Origin: Meconema thalassinum
Taxonomy: Eukaryota > Arthropoda > Insecta > Orthoptera > Tettigoniidae
Direction of reading: 5' to 3'
Length of the DNA: 64,000 bases
Assembly: GCA_946902985.2 (NCBI GenBank)
Contig: OX336395.1
Span: forward strand, 286,497,065 to 286,561,064
Part shown: piece after piece, positions 52,327-64,000 of the stretch
Layout of the letters: each line of letters opens with the position of its first letter
How positions within the stretch are numbered: position 1 is the stretch's first letter
Made by a program: the position numbers and the translations under genes
The notes under the pieces: generated by a model
Seen by the model: only the letters and a program-made list of their open reading frames with translations
Databases searched by the model: none
Told to the model about the DNA's origin: nothing

Positions 52327-55300
52327 TTTCATGTCTTAAGTTTGCTTCATTACATCCTAGTGTGTACTTGGAAGTTCACCCATGAAAAGCTCTACCAATT
52401 TTATACATAATGCTACATTGCATTTCTTGTTATGCATCTCAAATGAGCTCTGTATTGAGAAGATTCTATGTATTTTATACAATACTCACAGCGCTTAATC
52501 CATTCCACATTGGGATTTGTATTTTGGCTCATTTAATTAATTTGATACTCTGCCCGTTGGAGGAGTTTATCTGGTTACCACTAACCGTATATGTGGCCTC
52601 CCAGATGACCCCTTCCCCAAGAAACATCGCCGGAGAGGATCGGAATGCATTCCTTGTGGGACTAGCCGGCGCAAGACTCTACATCCCTGAAGGATCAGGT
52701 TCCCCTCACAGTGATTGTCAGAGACTTCCGAAGAAATGCACCCCAAAAGTTCAAACTACTAAATAATAACATCCAGGCTTAAGACATATTCGTGGAATGG
52801 TTTATTGTAAACACCCAACCCCTATCCTACAGTCGGAGGGTTTTGAAAAAACGGCTAATCTGTAAGCTAAATAAAAAACAAACAAACAACCCCTAAGTTT
52901 TAACTAAGAACCCTCAAGACAGGTCCTAAACAAAACAAACTAAGATCAAAGCTTGGGAAGTGGTATTAAAACAAGTGAAAATACAAGAGCAGATGATGCT
53001 TCTGGAGAGAAGACATCATGTCAGAAAAACTTGTTAAACATGACAGGAAAGCTAACAGACTGGTTCCATTCAATATTTACATTTACAGTTATTTAATTCG
53101 AACTAATCCTGCATTAAATAATCAACGGCGTTAGGCGTCCGTGATATCAAACTAAACAAAGATCTAGTGATGATCAGTCATCTTTTACAATGAAAGTTTA
53201 CAAATGTATACAACAACAAGGTTTACAATAGTATGAACAAAATTAGGGTTAACATTGGGAATACATACAATGAAATAAATATAACACTCAACAAGAATAT
53301 TATTATTTCCTGCCTACAACCAGATGAACAACTGTTTATTATCCACCGTCATCTATCAGTGTGCATCTAAGTGTGAGAATGAAACTGCTCATCAACAGTA
53401 TTCTCTGGATCGAGTCGCGGCCCACGAGTTCTGAACGCTTGGGTCGCTTACGATCTCCGTCGAAAAGTCTATCCATGTCAGCAACTGGGCATTCCCGCAG
53501 GAATAGATCACTTAAGCTCAGTGCATTGGTCTGCTAGACTAAACAAGATCAAGATTTAACGATGATTAATGATTAACGGTATTTTTAGCATCGTCGGTTT
53601 AGTAAACAAATTGACATTCATGATTTAGTTCTAAGTTTAATGTCGTAGATTTATGAGTTCATTATTTATGATGGTTGAGCAAAATGGAAGGCTTCTAACA
53701 AGTGTGTTACCATCTCGTGGTACACCTAAACGGAGTTCACGTGACACAGCACGTCAGCAATAACACATTGGAGCTCATTAGATACACCGTTAACCATTCT
53801 AAAGAGGTCTACATGGCGCTACAGCTCATGAGAAAACTCCTCGGTCAGCCTTGTTCCTAAAACATAGATCTCCCGGCCTACACAATAACAAATGCGGTAA
53901 CCAACCCTACATTGTGTATCAAACACGGAAAAACAGCCACTTTCAGGTGAGAATAACAATGGCCTTAAAGTGTCAAACCTATCAAATGGTTACTCATATT
54001 AATACAATCCCTGATAATAATAGACTGGGCTCGCTTACAAATATTTGCGAGAATATTCAGAATGATGCATGACTTTGCAGGACCCCTGTACAGCGACATT
54101 CCTTAAAAACAAACAATACTTGATCAAGGTTATTACGAGCATTCACAGGACCTTGCTTGTTATGAAACATTCATTGCAGTGTGTCTGAAAAATGTGTGTC
54201 GTTTGTCTACTGTCTCGCAATTGAGATCGAAGGGTAGTCAGGGAAATATGGCAGACCACTACCTTGCCGAACATCTGTCATATATTGCAAGGTGCGCTGC
54301 GAGAACCGCTATACAGCGTGTATGTGAATTATGCTTAAAGCAAAGACTTTCACTGATTCAACTAACACTGGGTTCACAATAATGTCCATGAGTGACCCTA
54401 GTATACACTCTGTAGAATATGACACACTTAGTAAGGAATATCACGTTGTTCTAGACAGTTAAATTACAAGAATAATGATGTGTTTGCCTTGGCAAGCCAA
54501 AGAAACATAGTGGAGAGAGATGTATCTCCGGCTTAAAGTGTTTGAAAAAGATGGTTACAAAAATACACTCGTGCTCACAAGGCACGTCTAAATGACTGTG
54601 TATAATGTTCTCCACACCTTAACCTCTGGTTTGATTGTCAAAATGATACGATTATCGTGTGATCGGGATTTATGAGCGAGTTAACACATGACTTGGCTCA
54701 TTTACAACGATATTGATTCATCTTAAATCTAGTGGCGTACTGCTCACTCTAATAAAAATGTATTTACAATAACAATGTAGGCTGGGGACCTCCCATACCT
54801 CAACGATACGCCCGATAATCAGTGCCGTACAATATAATTACAAAAAATGGGAGCTTTCCAAAAACATGACATAAACTTCAGCTTGAGTTGAATAGAAAAT
54901 ATTGCTCCCGTCAAATGTGACGAAATTCATGCTCCGTGATGCGGAATTACAATTATTACCAGTATTGCATCGTGTGTGACCACACAAAATTGGTGACTAT
55001 CTCAATCTTGAAACAAATTGTGTAGAAGCGTGTCTGAAACGTGTAAAATCACCGTAGTTGGTGGCTAAAGAGGGAAAAATTCTACGTTATGACTGATATC
55101 AAAGTTACGGTTGCTACTAACTAATCCATCCATGACCATTCACCGTACAGGATAGATTTCAGATCATGACTCACAGGTTACCGATGCTCACCTAACACAA
55201 AAGAGAAGGATTGAGGGATATTTCCTTTCACCATGGTATCCAGGTGTGTCTTCTTTGTGTGCATGGCTATCCACCGGCTTTCCTCCATAGTTGTAGTGAA

Positions 55301-56800
55301 GCTCAGATGCTCGGTGTTCCTCCCATGGGATTGGTTTGAGCTCTCATCATCTTCTTGGTCAGGACAGGAGAGTTATGCATCCACACGTGGCGTAATTCTG
55401 ATATCTTGTAGAAAAAATCGTAGTATGATGGAAATTCACTGCTTTTAGCGTGCATTAATAAATTCACTGCAGCTACACTTATGCTTTGCAGACGATATAT
55501 TAAAATGGCCCTGTCTGCTTGTACACTGAAGCTATTTGACACTGGGTACGTGTCTGCTCACAGAATGGATCACCTCACGTGAAAATTATGAATCTGCCGA
55601 TATCGGCTTAATCTTCGTGGCAAAAATTCCAGCTTTTACACAGCTCGGTTGAACGGAATATTTTACACGTGATATTATCACTGGATTTCACTGTCGTTGC
55701 ACGTGTTTTACAATTACTGAGTATCACAATAGTCGGCCATCTGGCATTGAAATGAAACCATGTGCTGATTCACTAAAACTCGGAAACTATGATTTCCTTC
55801 TGAAATATCACTGGTTTAGTTACTTCACTGGTAACACGCAGCTCACTAGCACACTTCGTGCCCAAAATAACACTTTGATGATGTCGGATTACTATCAGAT
55901 TGTACTGATCACGACGTTTCCAACTCCCGGTCTACTTAGACCTTCAATCTTGACGTGCGTGGGGGTCAATCGCACGGTAGGGATTAATTTCCTCACGGAA
56001 GCAAGCATTCAAGGTGAATCACTTCCCTAGTCATTTAGCAACTAAATCCGTTCCACTCGCATGTCTACGATGGCGTACATGTAGTCTCAAATACCATAAA
56101 TTAAATAAAAATTTGGCAAATTATGCTGCATGGCTGTAAATTATTAGTTCAGGTTGCACATTAAAGAAAAAATTCTTTAATCATGAAGAGAAAATTATCA
56201 GGAGAATTTTAACACATTCAAAAGTACATCTGAAGCGGTGACATGCTTCTGGGATGCGTTCTCAACTCTCTGACATAATAAATTTCTCTGCTCTCGTTAA
56301 AGCTATCACCAGCATGAGCGATACGGGCTCAGTACCTAGTGCAGAAATTGACCCTCATATGATAGATGAGTTAGACATACCCAATGGCACTAGTGAACAT
56401 CACGTAACGCTTACAATCTGGGTACCGATATTAAAATGGCTCAAATTTATTGGTTTCTCGAGCGAAAATTGATTGAGCTCTAAATGAACCCATTGTTAAT
56501 GGGGACACTGGATTTAATTCGTGTCTTGGCAGTTAGAATCTGGGTTCTGATATGAAATTAGCACAAATTTGCTAGTTTTTTTTAGTGAAAAAGGCTTGGT
56601 TCTAAAACATTTTAAAACCTTTCTAAGGATCTGGGTTTTTACATGAAATCAATTTATAGTTACAAGTTACTAGACTAATCTGTTAGTAGATTTGAAGAAA
56701 AATGGCAACTACCAATGTTAATGCAATTACCCGGCTAAAACACCGCAAATCACCAATGAAGGGACCATCTAAACCAGTTATCTGTATATGAAAATTTGTC
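52327..56800. other. Long unassigned region
   Basis: No gene or transposon domain is recognised over 4.5 kb. A short plus-strand frame near 52550-52640 (DDPFPKKHRRRGSECIPCGTS) and a minus-strand frame near 53350-53530 (DLFLRECPVADMDRLFDG, KRPKRSELVGRDSIQRI) are the only protein-like bits, and I recognise neither. The region could be an old LTR element or host non-coding sequence. Confidence 0.3.
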
Positions 56801-56809
56801 TGGAATAAA

Positions 56810-57165
56810 ATAAAAACAGCTTGGAATGCTGTGTTAGAAAACGGAAGAGAAAGTGGCAAAATGTAGACTGGGTGAAATGTTTGATCGATTAAGTAGGCTG
56901 GTAAAATTCTGCACCAATCACACATATGGCAGAGCTAACATATTTTCAACAAACAGAACACAACTACAAACACATGTATGTGACCAGGAGGTATGCGACA
57001 TTTCTAAATAGACAATTTATGGCCAAGCGGAGATTCCGAAAGCTGATTTTGGTTTACAAAACGTTTTCCATGGCCAACATAACTTCTGACTACAATCCAG
57101 TTGTTATGAAAATTATGGGAAGGACTAATGAAGAACTACAATCATTTTTATACCTAGTACACTAA
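56810..57165 (+). pseudogene. RTE-like LINE, endonuclease C-terminal fragment
   Basis: Across two frames it reads LGEMFDRLSRLVKFCTNH and then MAKRRFRKLILVYKTFSM, ITSDYNPVVMKI. These match the LGEMNDRGSRLIEFC, MVKQRF and SDHKLVVIK blocks of the RTE copy at 61.5-61.9 kb, with SDY replacing the catalytic SDH. An old, degraded 350-bp piece. Confidence 0.7.
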
Positions 57166-57169
57166 ATTG

Positions 57170-59285
57170 ATGTTAAGTTTATTATATCTTTTTTATTATC
57201 AATTCTTAATTCCAAGTCATGTTTTTAACATTAAGCTCCTAGCCTGAAGGACTAGAACTGTGCATTTCATTAGGAACATTTTCTGCAGCTTGTCGAATGA
57301 TTAAGTACATATTGGGTTAAATATGGTTAAAGTGTCCTTTATATTAGTGACTGAGGTGAAAACCTTTAACAGATAAACGAGATGGTAGACAGAGATACAG
57401 TGCCCGTATATTATGAATATTCACTTGTCGTATACGAAGGTGAGCAGGATCGCAGAATCTGTACGGTCCCCGGCTAGAAAATCCTGTAAAAGTCTGCCGA
57501 AAAATACTACATAATAGGTACAACGAACTACGTTTGTACTATGCACCATTCTACTGGGTGAACATCCTAACTACTAAAGAAGAGTGAGATACCTGCAATT
57601 CTCGGGCACAACGGGTTAATGTAAAGGTATTGGGTGCCTATTAATACTTGCTCTAACGAATATAAATCATAACGACGAGTTCGATATAAACGGATATAAT
57701 AAATGTATTAACTATGACGAATACAAAAATAAAAGCACTCCTCCCTACTCAAATTAAAAATGAAAAATAAAATAGCTAATTCCAGAATAAAGCTCTAATT
57801 AAGCTTAAAATAAATTCTCCACTTAATGCAACTTGCATATCTTCAAGCCTTCTCGACTTTCCTTCATGTCATCTCGGAGTTTTAGAAAATAAAGAAACCC
57901 TAAATTAACTAATAACCACGTACATTCGGTCTATAATTACTCTAAACAATAATATCATTTCAATCTATACACATTACTCCGATTAATAAAAGGTTCGTAT
58001 TACTACAATTTTCCTACTAGTCTTAAACTCATCAGCTACTATTGATCTCAAATATTTATGTACATTATTAACATTTATTTACAACTTATTCTTCTTCCAT
58101 AAAATTCTCTCCTTTGAAGTATCTTTCTTGCACTCGTATTTCAGTTCATCAATATCACAAAAGCATTTACTGATCATTTTCTCAATAGGTTTTCTGTCAC
58201 TTTCTGGTAGCCATGGCCGTGCAATGAACAAAGCACATGCTTATAAACGTCATAATTCTGGACAAAAACTTTATTAAGCCTAATAAATAGACATCATATC
58301 CACCTCAATAAGATTTCCTACAATATCTCCTAACATGTTCCTAAAATAGTCATCCATCAGCTGTTATAAATACATGCATTAATTACTTATGGCATAACTT
58401 CATCTATTTAGCACAATCTTCACACTTATACGAGTTCCAATAACCTCGTTTCCTCAACCATTGTTTACTCTTGCACGGTAATACTATTTCCAAAAACAAA
58501 TACCTCATATTCAACACATAAACTTGTTTTATAATAGTACTGCAGTTCCACTACTCAAAACCTTCCTTAAAACCTTCCTTAAAACCTCAGTAACCATAAT
58601 TGCACTTTCGTCGTGACATTACATTACTATGTCGTGCTTCTATTGTTCCAATAATGCTGACTATCAATTATCATCCTTGAATACATTGTTCTCTCTGCCA
58701 TACTTCTTTAGTTACTATTTCAACTATATCTATTCACCAACATTAAATAATAATAAGAAGAAGTTTCCGTCATCACCACTCTTGTCGATACTAATTGCAA
58801 TTAAAACAATTCTATTGTCTTAACAATGATATAATTTCGAATTCCATTTTCATTTCATAATCTCTGTCTCCATTCTATCAGAATTAAGCTAGTATTCTGG
58901 AAACCCTACTAAATTTCAGAATATCTGTTTCTAACTGACAATCACATGTGAATTAAATATTTACTAATGATCAAAGGCATTCTCATAATTAGATTGAAAA
59001 TCTCATAACCAAATCCATCCAAAATCTACGATATCAATACACACAACTCCATTTCTAACCTTCCAATTTCTAACTGTTGTTAAAATACAATCTCCTTTAC
59101 TATACATTCCTATAAAGATCACCGTACAAATCACCATAGAAATATCCATCTTAATAACTTAAACCGAAATATTTAAATCCTAAACCTCTAATTCTATATC
59201 TCAGATTCCAAAAACATTGCAGAAAAATTAAAAAATCCGAAAAATCCTAACTAAAAATAAACAAGTAGTTCCGTGCAGAACTAAA
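57170..59285. other. Unassigned AT-rich region
   Basis: No coding sequence or repeat boundary could be recognised. Confidence 0.4.
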
Positions 59286-59287
59286 GC

Positions 59288-60362
59288 CTATTTTCATATA
59301 ACATATTTATGTTAATTGGCACTATCTTATACAAAATTTCAGTTTGATTGCTGTAATAGATTCGTCGATATTGAGAACCGACTAAATATTGCGGATGGAC
59401 GCCATGTTGGATTTTTATATATCTAGGTCTTAGAGTTATGTACTGTTACATGAAGATTATTGTGTACGTGTAGTATTCAAACTTCAATCACATGCTTAAG
59501 ATACAAGAAGTAAAAATGAGATTTTAAAATTTCTCACAGCTGCCATCTTGTGGTCAGGAAACATAGAAATAAATTAGAAGCTGGAAGATTAACATTTGTA
59601 TAAGGATTTACTGTTCCAAGTGTCACTGCACTCGGACGGTTAAATTTAGAGAAACGTTCATGTGAATATTTATACTTCGCGTCGCCGCCATGTTGGATTT
59701 GTGATCACCAGGTTATTGAAAGTCCTATAGGTGAACTTATGTTCATAGCCCTTATGAACATTAAAACATTCAGTTTGATTGCTGTAATAGATTCGTAGAT
59801 ATTGAGATCCGTCTAAATATTTCGGATGGTCGCCATAGAGTCATGTACCATTAAAGAGAAATTATTGCGGCCATCTTGAGGTTATGTAAACAATTGAACT
59901 AAATAAAATACCAGTGCATTACAATGTGTATAAACATTTGCTGTTCTAAGTTTCATTGCGTATGGATTATTAAATTGCGAGAAAAATCTATTTAAAACTT
60001 TCAACTTTGATTGGCCGCCATGATCGTTTTGTAGTTAACCGGTTTTTGAACGTCTCATAGATGAACTTCCAGTAGTTCCCTTTATCACCGTACAAAATTC
60101 CAGGGTGATATAGGTAATAGTTTCGGAGATATTGAATGCGGGGGAAATATTTTGCACAGCCGCCATGTTGGACGGGTGAGACGAAACAAAATTTGAAGGG
60201 TACGGTTGGGGTTGTCCGGAATTGCGCTATTAACTAACTGAGTTTCATTGAAATCGCCCCAGCAGTCTAGAATTTATTAGGGGACACACACTCACACGAA
60301 TAACACACACACCCACACACAGACAGACACGCGGACAGAAGGTGATTTCATAAGCCTATTTT
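59288..60362 (-). mobile_element. 146-bp-periodic non-coding element, copy 2 (inverse)
   Basis: Reverse-complement counterpart of 20113-21599. GCCAT (ATGGC on the minus strand) motifs have their CCAT at 59402, 59543, 59688, 59833, 59871, 60018 and 60163. The spacings are 141, 145, 145, 38, 147 and 145; the 38-bp step is a deletion of about 108 bp. One 292-bp dimer present in copy 1 is absent. The outer ends AAGCCTATTTTCATAT and TTCATAAGCCTATTTT match the other copy's ends, as does the GT/CA-rich tract. Confidence 0.75.
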
Positions 60363-61049
60363 TTTTCATAAATGAAACTAGGTTTAAAATGTCCTACTTC
60401 TCAAAGCAACTAAAATACGGTTTACTAAACTCCAAAATTCTATTGGAAATTCCTAATTCTTTTTTTTAATCTAAGCGCGGAATCTAGAAGTTCTTTTCTT
60501 TCTTGTCACTTCATTACAGCATATTCTAGAAGTTAATTTCTTTCTTCCTAAATTTGGCAATTATTGTAGTCATGGTTCTTCCTCATGTTCTCATGGTTTT
60601 CAATATTTTAGGTTACTACTTGCATCCTCATGGCTTCTAATATGCTATGTACCCCATTCCATAATTTAGTCGGTCATATCCACAACTTTCATCAAAGAAA
60701 AATGCGTTCATCTCAACTTCTAAATATTTGTCATGGTGAAGTAAATTTATTAATTTCTCTTCTTGAATAACTCTAGTAGATTTTATATAATGTTTGTATA
60801 ATGATTGCGTTGCTTCATTATAATGCGTGATCTCATTGAAATGATTATTGTTCGTCAAATAACGTAGTTTTGTTAAGTTTTATTAAGTGGATTTCATTTT
60901 CATTTTAGTATTTGGTGATTAATAAAAGGTTTTTTTGTTAGTAGAATTGTTCATTACTTTATTCTGAAGGGGAGTAGCAGCCATTCGGAATAAATCAATT
61001 CTTTACTTGTCTTATTGACGGAAAAGATATTGATACCATTGGCCACATA
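60363..61049 (+). other. Unassigned, ending in the RTE 5' region
   Basis: AT-rich to about 60960. The last ~90 bp before 61050 probably belong to the RTE leader. No gene. Confidence 0.4.
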
Positions 61050-62530
61050 ATGGCTACACTGCGTTCTGCTGCACGGCTGAAAGCAACGGGAAACTACAGC
61101 CGTATTGCTCTTCCCGATGAAGATGATGTGATGAAGGCCTCCTCTCTTGTAAAATTCCAATCCGGAGGTAAACTAGTCCACCGTTCCTATCTTCGGTTGG
61201 GGACTACTCGAGAGGGAGTTAACATCAGAGAAGTGACAAAAAGGAAATCTGACATCCTACGGATCCGAGCGTGGAATGTTAGAAGTCTGCTAGGCAGTGG
61301 AATGTTAGAAAACTTAGAAAGGGAAATGGACAGGTCGAGGTTGGATTTGGTTGGGATTAGTGAAATGCGCTGCAAGGAAGAACAGGACTTTTGGTCAGGA
61401 GAATACAGGATCATTAGCACTAAATCAAACAACGCATATGGGGAGGTTAGGTCTCATATTAAATAGGAAACTTGAACAGTGGGTGGAATATTATGAGGAA
61501 TAAAGTGAACGGATTATTGTAGTTAATATCAATACAAAACCTACGTGAACCACAGTGGTACAAGTCTATATGCCTACCAGTCAAGCTTATGAGGAAGATG
61601 TAGAAAAGGTCTACAAAGAAATAGATGAAATTCTGAGGTATGTCAAGGGTGATGAATATGTTATAGTAATGGTAGATTGGAATGCTGAGGTAGGAAAAGG
61701 AAGAGAAGGGAAGATAGTGGGAGATTTTGGATTAGGCGAAATGAATGATCGAGGAAGCAGGCTGATTGAATTCTGCACCGAGCATGAGTTGCCCATAGCT
61801 AACACCTTATTCAATAACCACAGTAGAAGAATATACACATGGATGAGATCAGGAGATACAGGGCGTTACCAAATCGACTTCATTATGGTCAAGCAGAGAT
61901 TTTGAAACCAGATTTTGGATTGTAAATCATATCCCGGTTCAGACATAAACTCTGACCACAAACTGGTTGTTATAAAATGCAGATTAAAGTTGAAGAAACA
62001 GAAGAAAAGTCAAAAGCCGAAAAGATGGGCAACAGACAGGCTGAGGGCAAAGATGTAAACAATAGATTCAGGAAGAGTATAAAAGAATGACTAATGAAAA
62101 ACCTTAAACAAACTTCAATTGCAGACGAAAGGGATCTTTTGAAGAATGAAATAACAAAATCCGCAAAAGAAAACATTGGTAGGAAAGAAAGAATAGTTAG
62201 AAAACCGTGGATCACTCAGGATATACTAGAATTAATGGATGAAAGGCGGAAACACAAGAATGTAAGAGATTAAAAGGGGAAAGCAGAATACAGAAGTATG
62301 AGAAATTAGATTAGCAAGAAGTGCACGGAAGCGAAAGAAAAATGGTTGGAAGAGAAGTGTGCAGGTATAGAATTTTGTCTGAAATTAGGAAAAGTAGACA
62401 CAGCTTATCGAAGGATTAAGAATACTTTTGGGGAAAAGAAGACTAAGTGCTGTAATATCAAGGACACCGATGAAATGTCTCTAACAGATGGGGAAGAAAA
62501 GGTTAAGAGATGGAAAGCGTACATTGAGGT
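61050..62530 (+). pseudogene. RTE-like LINE ORF, endonuclease domain and linker
   Basis: Starting MATLRSAARLKATGNYSRIA, the APE endonuclease blocks follow: LRIRAWNVRSLLGSG (Asn), DLVGISEMRCKEE (Glu), then after a frameshift near 61440 VVQVYMPTSQAYEEDVE, VMVDWNAEVGKGREG (Asp), RRIYTWMRSGDTGRYQIDFI and SDHKLVV (Ser-Asp-His). Past a stop at about 61903, linker sequence continues with frequent stops: ENIGRKERIVRKPWIT, KVDTAYRRIKNTFGEKKTK, GEEKVKRWKAYIE. At 62530 it is interrupted by a TIR element and resumes near 63790. RTE elements encode endonuclease plus RT and move by target-primed reverse transcription. Confidence 0.85.
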
Positions 62531-63790
62531 GCCTAGAGTCAAAACCCTCCAAATCCATTCCTTCACTTTTTTGACAAGGTGACAAAACCTGCCACAAATG
62601 AACCAATACTCAAAAAGAAATACCTTTTTCACTAAAAATGAATTCTTTTTAAAAACAGTGACTTGGTACGAACCTGATCCCCAAGATACTTAGAAATTTA
62701 TTTAGAAAAAAATGTGAAGCAATAATTTGGATTTGTTACGAAGATTTGGATTTGGCAGGTTTTGATACCAAAGAGCCCTAATAAATTTGAAGTTGCGAAG
62801 AGATTGTTGAAACTTTGTAAGCTTTACTAAAAAATTACAATTTGAATGAATGTTAACTAAATTTAGGTTATAAAATAAAACATCGTGAGTATCATTTTTG
62901 TGTTTTATTACTATAAAGATTATTGACAGAAAAAGAATAAAACCAATAATATTGTACAGTACTGAATAATAATAATAATAATAAGGATAAACGTCAAATC
63001 AAATTCATGTTCAATTCATATGGTCCAAGTTCTTAGAGACAAAACATTCGTCATTCAACTATTAAATCACATTCCTTACTGGAAGTTCTAGCTACACAAT
63101 GTCTGTTTCTACCTCATCCTCAATAGTAGTTTCACAATCATCAACATTCCTTCCGTGTTTGTCACGACTTTCCAGATTGCGATAAAACTCCAGCTCTTCA
63201 TTTTCCCTCCATCGTTCTAGAAAATGCTTCGAAAGCAGTCTCGAGACATCTTCCACTTTTGTGCGTGAAGGAAAACCCCTCTCTTTATGTCTCTGACTGT
63301 ACGTGATTCATATCAAAATCAGGTTTCGTGACACCTTAGGTTCACAAATGTCAGTTCTTTAAAACTTCACCCCGGACCGAAATGTTGCTGTTCTTCTTGT
63401 TCTTTGCCAAAATTATCCATGACAAATTATTATTATCGAAAAGTATAACAACATAAACCATTTCAATCACGTCAGGCAGAGGTAATGCTGGTAGGTAAAG
63501 AGTGAACATTTTGCAAAGCATCATGGAAGGTATTATGGTGGAACAGGGTGCTCCTATTGGCTGATGTGGATGTGGCAAGTTTTGTTACCAAAATGGTGAA
63601 TTTGTCTTTGGACTTGGCGGATATTGCAATTAGGCCTTAACTTTGACTTCGTTTTACAGTAGGATGTAGCGGGTTTTGTGACAAAACGATAGTTTTAATG
63701 AATTCAGCGCAGCAAAAGTTATAAGAAACAATGCTTATCTGAATTTTCATAAAATATGTATTTGGCGGGTTTTGTTTCTAGGAGCCTCAT
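62525..63790 (+). mobile_element. Uncharacterised TIR element inserted in the RTE copy
   Basis: The left TGAGGTGCCTAGAGTCAAAA matches the reverse complement of the right end (TGAGGCTCCTAGAAACAAAA), both continuing CCC-CCAAAT. The 11-bp motif (A/G)GC(A/G)(A/G)GTTTTG recurs at 62754, 63574, 63668 and 63764, with inverse forms at 62540 and 62583. The host RTE frame stops at YIE and restarts at LYKGKDIE, so the boundaries are set to within a few bases. The target duplication is unclear. I could not assign a superfamily. Confidence 0.65.
63090..63310 (-). pseudogene. Unrecognised ORF remnant inside the TIR element
   Basis: The minus strand encodes SQRHKERGFPSRTKVEDVSR, then LLSKHFLERWRENEELEFYR and an acidic tail ending EVETDIV-stop. 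It is charged and helical and looks like the C-terminus of an element protein. A possible upstream piece (VTKPDFDMNHVQSET) is in another frame. Not recognised. Confidence 0.35.
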
Positions 63791-64000
63791 ATAGTGTTTG
63801 TATAAGGGAAAGGATATTGAGAATCATGTAATGGGAAGGGAAGAGGAAATTGATGAGGATTAGAAAGGAGAGTTCAAATTGAGATCAAAATTTGAAAGAG
63901 TATTGGAAGACTCAAGCAGGAACAAAGCACCAGGCATAGATGATATACTGATTGAGTTGCTATGTTTCATAGGTGATGATGGTCAGATCAGGTCATTTCA
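63791..64000 (+). pseudogene. RTE-like LINE ORF, start of RT (partial)
   Basis: It reads LYKGKDIENHVMGREEEIDED-stop-KGEFKLRSKFERVLEDSSRN and KAPGIDDILIELLCFIG, the NKAPGIDGIPIELL block that opens RTE reverse transcriptases. It continues the copy interrupted at 62530 and runs off the window. Confidence 0.8.

Noticed and set aside
53350..53530. Minus-strand frame with DLFLRECPVADMDRLF, possibly a terminal exon with TAATAAA after it
   Set aside because: An acceptor-like TTTAG and an AATAAA are present but I recognise no family and find no partner exon.
55303..55542. 79-codon minus-strand ORF
   Set aside because: No motif, no splice support, surrounding region unassigned.

Overview
This is eukaryotic, almost certainly arthropod (insect) genomic DNA. 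It is AT-rich and intron-bearing, and it is packed with interspersed repeats: R1-like, CR1/L2-like, jockey-like and RTE-like LINEs, a BEL/Pao LTR element, several hAT elements, a Tc1 element, a Mutator-like (MULE) remnant, tRNA-derived SINEs, MITEs and a large minisatellite. The SINE core and the RTE endonuclease leader resemble repeats I associate with polyneopteran insects (Orthoptera and relatives). That placement is an inference from memory. There are no operons, ribosome binding sites or CRISPR arrays.

Layout. 1-1175 (-): start of an R1-like LINE, with a 5'-truncated zinc-knuckle ORF1 and the beginning of the ORF2 endonuclease. 1644-5450 (-): a nearly intact CR1/L2-like LINE (ORF1 with PHD remnant and coiled coil, then endonuclease and RT). 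5455-6730: four tRNA-derived SINE copies arranged as a 617-bp tandem duplication of a SINE dimer. 6750-11090: mostly unassigned, with a SINE-like inverted pair. 11091-32079 (+): a decayed hAT transposase gene. It is split first by a complete BEL/Pao element (12583-17616; LTRs, TSD, PBS and PPT all visible), and then by a 12.6-kb in-frame GT-AG intron (18702-31274). The intron contains a 146-bp-periodic element, a 5.9-kb array of 38-bp repeats and a MULE remnant. 32190-33134 (-): jockey-like LINE fragment. 33414-35885: a cluster of nested hAT ends. 36326-36530: RTE scrap.

37136-47601 (+): four small, phase-compatible exons of what looks like a real host gene. They encode an acidic N-terminal region of about 113 residues, with one SUMO-consensus motif in each of the first three exons; a zinc-finger regulator is my guess. 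Its third intron carries an internally deleted hAT element with perfect 15-bp TIRs and an 8-bp TSD (41356-44359). 49473-49783: SINE with a 12-bp TSD. 50934-52324: a complete but broken Tc1 element. 52327-56800 and 57170-59285: long stretches I could not assign. 59288-60362: second copy, in inverse orientation, of the 146-bp-periodic element. 61050-64000 (+): RTE LINE interrupted by an uncharacterised TIR element with repeated subterminal motifs (about 62525-63790).

The most unusual observations are: (i) the two copies of an element carrying ATGGCGGC-type (YY1/Pho-like) motifs every ~146 bp; (ii) the 38-bp array whose three forward frames all encode the same 38-residue repeat, preceded by a CRE/TATA-like pair and followed by AATAAA; (iii) the intron of the hAT gene; and (iv) the host exon chain hidden among transposons.
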